Shown: piece after piece, positions 27,406 through 34,328 of the stretch
Numbering within the stretch: position 1 is the stretch's first letter
How the letters are laid out: every line of letters begins with the position of its first letter
Source of the DNA: Chryseobacterium mulctrae
GTDB lineage: Bacteria; Bacteroidota; Bacteroidia; Flavobacteriales; Weeksellaceae
Direction of reading: 5' to 3'
Assembly: GCF_006175945.1 (NCBI RefSeq)
Contig: NZ_VAJL01000001.1
Span: 3,047,001-3,111,000, forward strand
Length of the DNA stretch: 64,000 bases
Notes under the pieces: generated by a model
What the model was told of the DNA's origin: nothing
The model's database searches: none
Seen by the model: the letters and a program-made list of their open reading frames with translations, nothing else
Translations under genes and position numbers: made by a program

Positions 27406-27436
27406 AAGAAAGCACTGTGAAGACAGTGCTTTTTTA
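27406..27436. terminator. Bidirectional terminator
   Basis: AAGCACTGT (27410-27418), loop GAAG, ACAGTGCTT (27423-27431), A-tract left and T-tract right. It ends the peptide gene. Before the IS insertion it was also the terminator of nadA. Confidence 0.85.
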
Positions 27437-27444
27437 TTATTTAA

Positions 27445-28426
27445 ACCTGTTGTGCATTTAGGATAAATTAATTTTTATTTTGTTTAAACTTCTTTTAAAT
27501 ATAAAGAAATTAAGATATTGTATCATTGTAAAAGAAGTGATTTTAGAGGTAATTCTGGTTGCCAACCCTTCAAAAGTTTTTGCTAAATTGATGTGTAGTA
27601 AAAATTGTCCGCTCAGTTGTGATATAGCTGTTTCAATCCGTTTTCTAATTTTAGATTTTACTTTCGAAAACGATACAAATTCATGTTGATTTTTTCTCAT
27701 TGGAACAGAAAGTTTAATGTTTGAGTAATTGAACAGATCAACCCTTAATTTTTCGCTAATATATCCTCTGTCGCCTATCAGTAAACAGTTTTTGAAGTTT
27801 TCTTTTATATCCTTCAGATAATTTATGTCATGAACGTTTGCCGGAGAAAAATCGAAGGAATGAAAAACACCGTTTTTGTCGCAGACAGCATGTAATTTAT
27901 AGCCGAAATATCGTGTTTTTTGTGCAGCACAATATCCAAATTCCGGACGAATATTTTCTGTGGAACAAATTCCACTGCGATTTGCCCTACTTATTTTACA
28001 TATCTCCAATGGTGTTGAATCAACAATAAAAACGTTTGTAAAATCAGAAAACTTTGCACTCAAAACTCTGCGTATTTCTTCTAAGTAGAAAAACAATTTT
28101 CGCTTTCTTCTGTTATAAACGCTTCTTTCTATTTTTTGTTCTAATTCTGTTTTTGAAATGTATCTAAACAGTTGTAATTCAGAGTTTATCGACATATATT
28201 CTGCTGTAATATTTAAAGCTACAAGTTCTAAATCAGAAAGTTTTGGAACTCTGATCTGAGGTTTAGTCTTAATATGACTGCAAGTATTTATCAATTCTTC
28301 TAAAATAATTTTGTAGTTTTGAATAAGATTGTTCATGTATTTAAATGATTGGTAGTCAAATAAATATACGGTTTTTGAACCAAATGAACAATCTTTTATT
28401 GTTTAATTCCTAAATGCACAACAGGT
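27445..28426 (-). mobile_element. IS982-family insertion sequence, complete, 982 bp
   Basis: Perfect 19-bp terminal inverted repeats ACCTGTTGTGCATTTAGGA (27445-27463) and its complement (28408-28426). A 7-bp target duplication TATTTAA lies at 27438-27444 and 28427-28433. One transposase gene fills the interior. The intact ends, duplication and open frame suggest a recent insertion, placed between the nadA stop and its former terminator. Confidence 0.92.
27458..28336 (-). CDS. IS982-family DDE transposase
   Basis: 292 residues. The catalytic triad is visible: Asp in VFIVDSTPLEICK, Asp in CLLIGDRGYISE, Glu in RKRIETAISQLSG. The spacing and the RIETAISQL ending fit the IS982/IS4-like group. The gene spans almost the whole element, and its stop lies inside the left inverted repeat. 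No frameshift. Cut-and-paste transposase; should be active. Confidence 0.92.
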   Translation of the reverse strand: MNNLIQNYKIILEELINTCSHIKTKPQIRVPKLSDLELVALNITAEYMSINSELQLFRYISKTELEQKIERSVYNRRKRKLFFYLEEIRRVLSAKFSDFTNVFIVDSTPLEICKISRANRSGICSTENIRPEFGYCAAQKTRYFGYKLHAVCDKNGVFHSFDFSPANVHDINYLKDIKENFKNCLLIGDRGYISEKLRVDLFNYSNIKLSVPMRKNQHEFVSFSKVKSKIRKRIETAISQLSGQFLLHINLAKTFEGLATRITSKITSFTMIQYLNFFIFKRSLNKIKINLS

Positions 28427-29445
28427 TATTTAATACTTTTCGAAAGATCTAGCATTGCTTCAATCGGTTTCAAAGCTTTCAGTCGAAGTTCTTCTTCAAT
28501 TAAGATTTCAGGAAGCTCATATTTCATACACAAATACAATTTTTCCATTGTATTTCGCTTCATATAAAAGCATTCCGAACAGTTACAGCTTTCGTCAAAA
28601 ACCAAAGCAGGGATCAATTCTTTGTGTGGGGCACGTTTTCTCATCTCGTGAAGAATTCCTTCTTCGGTCGCAATGATAAACTTCTGACAATCGTCTTTTT
28701 CAACAAAATTCAAAAGAGCAGAAGTAGAACCTATGAAGTGAGCCAGTTTTAAAACAGCTTCTTCACTTTCAGGGTGTGCGATCATTTTTGCATCCGGGTT
28801 ATCTGCCAACTGCTGTGCAATTCTTTCCATAGAAAATGCTTCGTGCACGATGCAACTTCCGTCCCAAAGAATCATATCGCGACCGGTTTTTTTAGATAAA
28901 TATCTCCCTAAATTTTTATCCGGAGCGAAAATAATTGGTCGGTCAGTTGGTAATGCTTCAATCACAGTTTCAGCATTTGAGCTGGTTACAATGATGTCAC
29001 TTTCTGCTTTTGTTTCAGCGTTACAGTTGATGTAAGTTGCGATCAAAGCGTTTGGATGCTGCTCACGCATTTTTCTCAAACCTTCACCTGAACAACCGTC
29101 TGCCAAAGAACAACCTGCCATTGTATCAGGAAGGACAACTTTTTTTGTTGGATTCAGAATTTTTGCAGCTTCAGCCATGAAATGCACTCCGCAGAATACA
29201 ATCATATCAGCATCTGTATCTTTTGCCTGTCTTGCCAATTGAAGAGAATCTCCTAAGAAATCAGCAATATCCTGAATTTCTCCTGGTTGATAATAATGCG
29301 CCAGAATAACGGCATTTTTTTCTTCTTTCAGTTGAAGAATCGCTTTTACCAAGTCTTCTCCTTGAGGAATGTCAATATCTTTCAAATCTAAAAATCCTTT
29401 TACAGGAAGGGTAGATTTAGCTTTTTCTAATGTTTCGGTGCTCAT
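28426..29445 (-). CDS. nadA: Quinolinate synthase A
   Basis: 339 residues. Condenses iminoaspartate with dihydroxyacetone phosphate in de novo NAD synthesis; holds a [4Fe-4S] cluster. The three cluster cysteines are in IVFCGVHFMAEAAK, in LIATYINCNAETKAESD or the GCSLADGCSGEG stretch, and in the C-terminal FDESCNCSECF. Substrate motifs AHYYQPGEIQDIADFLGDS and the HPESEEAVL segment are present. Its stop TAA lies exactly on the IS982 junction: the last base of the codon is the last base of the IS, but the pre-insertion sequence also reads TAA, so the protein is unchanged. Confidence 0.95.
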   Translation of the reverse strand: MSTETLEKAKSTLPVKGFLDLKDIDIPQGEDLVKAILQLKEEKNAVILAHYYQPGEIQDIADFLGDSLQLARQAKDTDADMIVFCGVHFMAEAAKILNPTKKVVLPDTMAGCSLADGCSGEGLRKMREQHPNALIATYINCNAETKAESDIIVTSSNAETVIEALPTDRPIIFAPDKNLGRYLSKKTGRDMILWDGSCIVHEAFSMERIAQQLADNPDAKMIAHPESEEAVLKLAHFIGSTSALLNFVEKDDCQKFIIATEEGILHEMRKRAPHKELIPALVFDESCNCSECFYMKRNTMEKLYLCMKYELPEILIEEELRLKALKPIEAMLDLSKSIK

Positions 29446-29470
29446 TTCAGCCTCAATGTTTTTCTTTTAT

Positions 29471-29560
29471 AGAAGTTAGATTTTAGAAATTAGAAGTTAG
29501 TTTTTAGCCCAAATTTACGGGTGTTTTTTACTAACTTCTAATCTCTAACTTCTAGTTTCT
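29471..29560. repeat. Intergenic dyad with quasi-repeated arms
   Basis: ATTAGAAGTTAGT (29489-29501) pairs perfectly with ACTAACTTCTAAT (29530-29542). Each arm also holds a second copy of the unit AGAAGTTAG. It spans the nadA-gmk gap and overlaps the gmk stop codon. Confidence 0.7.
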
Positions 29561-30117
29561 CCTATAAAACTTTTTATTAAACTTTCTATTTCTATTTTTG
29601 CTTCACTCAAATCGCTATTGATAACGATTTTGTCAAATTCTATCGCATAGGTAAGCTCTTCTTCAGCTTTTTCTACGCGGGTTTTTATGGTTTCGGCATC
29701 ATCAGTGTTTCTTGAGATCAATCTTCGTTCCAATTCGGCAATCGAAGGTGGTTCTATGAAAATGGATAATGCTTTTTCTCCAAAATATTTTTTTAATGAA
29801 ATTCCGCCTTTTACGTCTACATCAAAAATAACAACTTTTCCCTGATTCCAGATCTTTTCAACCTCAGATTTTAAAGTTCCGTAATATTTATCGGTATAAA
29901 CTTCCTCAAATTCTACAAAAGCATCTTCAGAAATTCTTTGTCTGAATTCTTCAGGCGAAATAAAATGATAATCAACAGCGTGAATTTCACTTCCTCTCGG
30001 CTGTCTTGTTGTACACGATATAGAAAATTCCAATTCAGGAATTGCTTCCAGAGAATGTTTTACTAATGTCGTTTTCCCGCTTCCCGATGGTGCTGAAAAT
30101 ATGATAACTTTATTCAT
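29545..30117 (-). CDS. gmk: Guanylate kinase
   Basis: 190 residues, normal length. ATP-dependent GMP to GDP. Walker A FSAPSGSGKTTLVKH at about residues 6-20, then SCTTRQPRG and the GMP-binding Y-F/E segment AVDYHFISPEEF. The VIFDVDVKGG segment forms the Walker B region. It belongs to a run of yicC, gmk and nadA on the minus strand, each separated by a dyad rather than closely packed. Confidence 0.96.
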   Translation of the reverse strand: MNKVIIFSAPSGSGKTTLVKHSLEAIPELEFSISCTTRQPRGSEIHAVDYHFISPEEFRQRISEDAFVEFEEVYTDKYYGTLKSEVEKIWNQGKVVIFDVDVKGGISLKKYFGEKALSIFIEPPSIAELERRLISRNTDDAETIKTRVEKAEEELTYAIEFDKIVINSDLSEAKIEIESLIKSFIGETRS

Positions 30118-30118
30118 A

Positions 30119-30190
30119 TAGTTGTTGGTTGATAGGTTTTAGTTGATAGTAGAAAAAATCCAACAACCATCAACAAAAAACTATCAACTA
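30119..30190. repeat. Intergenic dyad
   Basis: Imperfect inverted repeat of TAGTTGATAG-type units; left arm from about 30119 to 30150, right arm from about 30158 to 30190 (CAACAACCATCAACA, CTATCAACTA). It fills the whole gap between gmk and yicC. Confidence 0.65.
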
Positions 30191-30191
30191 A

Positions 30192-31049
30192 TTATAATAC
30201 GTTTAACGTTTGCTCTTTAATTTTTTCCAAATCATCCTTCATCATTACCACCAATTTCTGAATTTCAGCGTGATTGGCTTTTGAACCTAAAGTATTGATT
30301 TCTCTCCCAATTTCCTGTGAAATAAAACCAAGTTTTTTTCCATTAAAATCTTCATTTTCCATTACTTCAGAATAATATTTCAAATGCTGAGAAAGTCTTA
30401 CTTTTTCTTCAGAAATATCTAATTTTTCTGTGAAATAAGCCATTTCCTGATAAAAACGAGTTTCGTCAACATTTTCAAATTCTTTTAGAGTTTTCATGTA
30501 ACGTTCTTTCACAGAATTAATTCTTACTTCTTCGTAAGGAATAACTTCTGAGAGGTACTTATCTATATTTTTGATATTTCTTTCTAGTTCTTCGTGAAGA
30601 ATTTTTCCTTCTGTTTTTCTGAATTCCTGGAATTTATCAACCGCATTATTAACGATTTTAGCTAAAGCTTCCCATTCACCTTCAGTTAATTCGTCGGGTC
30701 TTGAAGTAATCGCATCCGGAAGTCTTACTGCCATTTTAAGATATTCAAAATCAGGTCCGTCTGAAGCGATATTTTTAAGCTCATTCATGTAAGAATCTAT
30801 TAAACCTCTGTTGATTTTCACATCATTGGTTTCTTCAAGATTCTCAATATTAATGTAGCAATCTACCTTTCCACGGATGATTCTATCGTTGAGAATTTTT
30901 CTTACTTCAAATTCTTTTTCTTTGTAACGTAAAGGAATTTTGATATTTAAATCAAAGCTCTTGCTGTTCAGTGATTTAATATCGATTGAAATTTTTTTTC
31001 CTTCAAAAACACTTTCGGCTCTACCGAAGCCGGTCATTGATAAAATCAT
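30192..31049 (-). CDS. yicC: YicC/YloC family endoribonuclease
   Basis: 285 residues. The start MILSMTGFGRAE is the family signature. The C-terminal DUF1732 region KLGFISQEIGREINTLGSKANHAEIQKLVV is complete and conserved. E. coli YicC is a Mn-dependent RNase that helps degrade the sRNA RyhB. Cytosolic. Co-oriented with gmk as in many bacteria. Confidence 0.93.
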   Translation of the reverse strand: MILSMTGFGRAESVFEGKKISIDIKSLNSKSFDLNIKIPLRYKEKEFEVRKILNDRIIRGKVDCYINIENLEETNDVKINRGLIDSYMNELKNIASDGPDFEYLKMAVRLPDAITSRPDELTEGEWEALAKIVNNAVDKFQEFRKTEGKILHEELERNIKNIDKYLSEVIPYEEVRINSVKERYMKTLKEFENVDETRFYQEMAYFTEKLDISEEKVRLSQHLKYYSEVMENEDFNGKKLGFISQEIGREINTLGSKANHAEIQKLVVMMKDDLEKIKEQTLNVL

Positions 31050-31100
31050 AGTTTTTTATTGTCGTACAAAGATAAACATTTAAGTCTATAGTTTAACTAA

Positions 31101-31200
31101 AGTCGGTTGGCTGGAAGTTGGATGTAGGAAGTGGGAAGATTGTTGCGAATAAATTATACCCAATCATAAACTTCCAGCTTCAGACTTCCATCTTCCAGCA
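31101..31200. repeat. Intergenic dyad between divergent yicC and miaA
   Basis: GCTGGAAG (31110-31117) pairs with CTTCCAGC (31192-31199). The flanks extend as units of GGAAG/TGGA on both arms. It lies in the divergent promoter gap, about 45 bp before miaA. Confidence 0.6.
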
Positions 31201-31241
31201 AATTCAGAAGAATAGAAAATCAATTTTTGTAAATTAGCAAA

Positions 31242-32162
31242 GTGAAAAATAAAAATTTGATTTCTGTTGTAGGACCTACCGGAATTGGAAAAACAAGATT
31301 GGCCATTGATTTAGCAAAACATTTCAGTACAGAAATTGTTTCTTGCGATTCGCGCCAGTTTTTTAAGGAAATGATCATCGGAACGGCTTCTCCATCTGCA
31401 GAAGAATTGGCGGAAGCACCTCATCATTTTATTGGAAATCTTTCGGTTGAGGAATATTATTCGATCGGGCAATACGAGGAAGATGCTTTAAAAAAACTCA
31501 ATGAACTTTTTGAAAAATATGATACTGTCATTTTGGTTGGCGGAAGTATGATGTATGAAAAAGCGGTGATTGAAGGCTTGAATGATTTACCTGAAGCTAA
31601 TGAGGAGAATCAAGCTAAACTACAGGAAATTTTAGATAACGAAGGAATAGAAAAGCTTCAGGAAATGTTGAAAGAACTCGATCCTGAATATTTTTCGGTT
31701 GTGGATTTTCACAATCATAGAAGGCTTTTACGCGCCATTGATGTGATTTGGCAAACAGATAAAAAATATTCTGAATTGATTGCTGTTTCGCAAGATTCAA
31801 GAGATTTCAATGTCATTCGAATCGGAATTGAAGCTCCCAGGGAGGAACTGTATGACAGGATCAATAGGAGAGTGGATATCATGATGGAGAAAGGTTTGCT
31901 GGATGAAGCAAAAGGTTTAGAAAAATTCAAACATTTGACGGCTTTGAATACAGTTGGATATTCTGAATTATTTAAATATTTTGATGAAGAATGGGATCTG
32001 GAATTTGCGGTTTCTGAAATTAAAAAAAACAGCAGAAGATATGCAAAACGCCAACTGACTTGGTATCGAAAAGCGGATGATATTCATTATTTGCAATTGG
32101 GATATTCTCAGGAGGATTTTGAAGATTTGATCGAATATATTAATGAGCAAACTCAAAAGTAA
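31242..32162 (+). CDS. miaA: tRNA dimethylallyltransferase
   Basis: 306 residues, GTG start at 31242. Adds dimethylallyl to A37 of UNN-reading tRNAs. P-loop SVVGPTGIGKTRLAID (about 7-22), SCDSRQFFKEM for the substrate-binding DSRQ, and the FHNHRRLLRAIDV segment. The C-terminal RRYAKRQLTWYRK tail is complete. No shift or truncation. Convergent with the RND operon, with a dyad-rich gap between them. Confidence 0.95.
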   Translation: MKNKNLISVVGPTGIGKTRLAIDLAKHFSTEIVSCDSRQFFKEMIIGTASPSAEELAEAPHHFIGNLSVEEYYSIGQYEEDALKKLNELFEKYDTVILVGGSMMYEKAVIEGLNDLPEANEENQAKLQEILDNEGIEKLQEMLKELDPEYFSVVDFHNHRRLLRAIDVIWQTDKKYSELIAVSQDSRDFNVIRIGIEAPREELYDRINRRVDIMMEKGLLDEAKGLEKFKHLTALNTVGYSELFKYFDEEWDLEFAVSEIKKNSRRYAKRQLTWYRKADDIHYLQLGYSQEDFEDLIEYINEQTQK

Positions 32163-32166
32163 TTTC

Positions 32167-32327
32167 TTTTTAACGCAAAGATTTATTTTTATTCTGAATA
32201 TTTTTAAGGAGCAAAGAATGGAATCAATTTTATTGATTCTGAGGAAGCTACTTTTATCAGCGACTTTGTAGCCAATCTTTGCTACTTAAAAATTACACAT
32301 CTTGTAAATAAAACTTTGCGTTAAAAA
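32167..32327. repeat. Large nested inverted repeat (cruciform-like)
   Basis: Outer 14-bp perfect arms TTTTTAACGCAAAG (32167-32180) and CTTTGCGTTAAAAA (32314-32327). Middle arms 32201-32221 and 32269-32289 match at 19 of 21 positions. Inner hairpin GAATCAAT/ATTGATTC (32221-32239) and GCTAC/GTAGC (32247-32272). No coding potential; lies between convergent miaA and the efflux operon. Confidence 0.75.
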
Positions 32328-32340
32328 AAATCAGCGTATA

Positions 32341-32440
32341 CTTTGTCATTCTGAAGGAATCTCAACAAAGAATTTTTTTTAAAACCTAGAAAAATAGCTT
32401 AGATTCCACGCTACACTGCGTTTCGCTCAGAATGACAAAC
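32341..32440. repeat. MITE-like dyad of the GTCATTCTGA type
   Basis: TTTGTCATTCTGA (32342-32354) and TCAGAATGACAAA (32427-32439), perfect 13 bp. Inner GGAATCT/AGATTCC (32356-32362, 32401-32407). A second, decayed copy follows directly. Confidence 0.7.
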
Positions 32441-32466
32441 TTTGTAAGTGTTTTTTTGCTGAATCT

Positions 32467-32545
32467 TTTGTCATTCTAACGAAGGAAGAATCTCTGCAAA
32501 TATTTTATAGATTCTTCACTCAACTTTGTTCCGTTCTGAATGATG
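32467..32545. repeat. Second GTCATTCTGA-type dyad, decayed
   Basis: Left arm TTTTGTCATTCT; AAGAATCT (32486-32493) pairs with AGATTCTT (32509-32516). The outer right arm (TCTGAATGATG) has lost pairing. Same family as 32341-32440. Confidence 0.6.
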
Positions 32546-32572
32546 ATGCGACTGTTTATAAATGTTTAATTT

Positions 32573-32606
32573 AAAACAAAAAATGCGATCCCGAGAGACC
32601 GCATTT
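32573..32606 (-). terminator. Terminator of the RND efflux operon
   Basis: AAATGCG (32581-32587) pairs with CGCATTT (32600-32606). On the minus strand it is followed by T-rich sequence; it lies 24 bp beyond the outer-membrane-factor stop. Confidence 0.75.
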
Positions 32607-32629
32607 CATTAACAATATAATTAAATTTA

Positions 32630-34042
32630 CTACTTCCAACCGCCACCTAAAGCACGGTACAGATCTACAATGCTGCTTAATCTCTGTCTTTTTACCGACG
32701 CAAGATTCAGTTCAGCCTGTAAAGAATTTCCCTGAGCTGTAATCACTTCTAAGTAATTTGCCATTCCGCCTTTGTAAAGCATTTCAGCACTTTTAACTCC
32801 ATTTTTCAGTGTTGTTACCTGTTCGGTTGCTTTTTGTTCCTGAACTTTTAAACTTTCATTAGAGACCAAAGCATCAGAAACCTCACCTACAGCATTCAAA
32901 ACCGATTGACGGAATGCCAAAACGTTTTTCTCTCTCTGAATTTTAGCAACATTCAAATCTGTTTTCAATTGTCTTTTTTGGAAAATAGGCTGAGTCAATC
33001 CACCTAAAACAGAACCGAACAAAGATGCCGGAATCTGAAACCAGTTATCAATTTTAAATGAGTTTACTCCGCCGTTTGCGGTAATTTTCAGTGCAGGATA
33101 CATATTTGCCTGCGCAATTCCTACCAAAGAATTTGATTCCAATAAAACCAATTCCTGCTGACGAACATCAGGACGACGACTCACCATTGCTGCAGGAAGT
33201 CCCGCTGAAATATCTTGTGGTAAAGAAGTGTCGGACATTTCAATGGTTCTGTTGACTTTATTCGGGTTTTCACCGACCAAAATACTCAAAGCATTTTCCT
33301 GAATCGCAATATTTTGTTCCAATTGAGTAATCAAAAGTTCTGTAGATTGCTTTTGAGCGGTTGCCTGCTGAACTCCCAAAGAAGTCGTATCACCGCTTTG
33401 CCACAATTTTTCTGTAAGAGAAAGGGTATTGGTGCTTAAATCTAAGTTTGATTTTGCAATCTGCAATTGTTTATCGAGCATCAATAAATTGTAATATCCT
33501 TGAGCAATCGCAGCAACAACTTGTGTTTGAATTGCTTTTGTTGCTTCATAAGTCTGCAAATATTGCATTTTTGAAACTTCCTGCTGGTTTTTAATTTTAC
33601 CCCAAATGTCTGCTTCCCAAGATAAATTGAATGCTGCATTATAATCTTCAACATGACTTTGCCCTAAAAATAAATTTAAGCTTTGTCCGTTCATGCTGTT
33701 TTTTGAAGGTTTTGAAATTTGTGCTGAAACTCCGAAACCTACATCAGGATATTGAAGATATTTTGCCTGTTTCAGTTTTTCCTGTGAAGAAGCGACCTGT
33801 TTTAAAGCAATTTGTAGATCGTAATTGTTTTTAATTCCTTTCTCAATTAAATCCTGTAAAATGGGATCGTTGAAAAATTGTTTCCATTCTAAGTTTGCGA
33901 CGCTTGCAGTGTCTGCGGTTGCGGTATATTTGAATGTTTCGGGAAGTTCGGGTTTCGTTTCCTGATATGCCAATTTTGGCACACAAGAAACTGCACCTAA
34001 TGCAATCCCAAAAGCGATGATTATATTTTTTACTCTTTTCAT
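32630..34042 (-). CDS. RND efflux outer-membrane factor (TolC/OprM-like lipoprotein)
   Basis: 470 residues. A lipoprotein signal ends in GAVSC (Cys about 20). Two TolC repeats follow, with NYDLQIALKQVASSQEKLKQ-type helices, SWEADIWGKIKNQQEV and, in the second repeat, ISAGLPAAMVSRRPDVRQQEL, the NodT signature. It forms the outer-membrane duct of the tripartite pump encoded upstream. The gap to the pump gene holds a dyad, so coordination may be by read-through. Length is normal. Confidence 0.92.
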   Translation of the reverse strand: MKRVKNIIIAFGIALGAVSCVPKLAYQETKPELPETFKYTATADTASVANLEWKQFFNDPILQDLIEKGIKNNYDLQIALKQVASSQEKLKQAKYLQYPDVGFGVSAQISKPSKNSMNGQSLNLFLGQSHVEDYNAAFNLSWEADIWGKIKNQQEVSKMQYLQTYEATKAIQTQVVAAIAQGYYNLLMLDKQLQIAKSNLDLSTNTLSLTEKLWQSGDTTSLGVQQATAQKQSTELLITQLEQNIAIQENALSILVGENPNKVNRTIEMSDTSLPQDISAGLPAAMVSRRPDVRQQELVLLESNSLVGIAQANMYPALKITANGGVNSFKIDNWFQIPASLFGSVLGGLTQPIFQKRQLKTDLNVAKIQREKNVLAFRQSVLNAVGEVSDALVSNESLKVQEQKATEQVTTLKNGVKSAEMLYKGGMANYLEVITAQGNSLQAELNLASVKRQRLSSIVDLYRALGGGWK

Positions 34043-34126
34043 AAGTCTATATATTTAAATTGATCACAAAACTTTGAGTGATAAGCAAAGTTGTCTTTAG
34101 TAGGAGATAATATTTTGCTTGTTTTG

Positions 34127-34249
34127 AACCATTGAGGATATTTAAGAAGTTAAGTTGGGTTAAGAAAAATCAATGGATTTTTTAAGACTGTGCTTCAAGT
34201 GAAGCTCATCTTAATATTCTTAATTTCTTAATAAAAACCTTAATGGTTT
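34127..34249. repeat. Intergenic dyad with central hairpin
   Basis: Arms of AACCATT-AGG and TTAAGAA-TTAAG units (about 34128-34166 and 34206-34248). A perfect central hairpin GCTTC-AAGT-GAAGC lies at 34192-34205. It occupies the 286-bp gap between pump and outer-membrane-factor genes; no gene here. Confidence 0.65.
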
Positions 34250-34328
34250 AGAAAATCTTTAAAATTAAATTTGAAGAAAAATTTTATACGATTTTTATTT
34301 CTCAAAGTTTTGTTGATCATTTTTTTTA

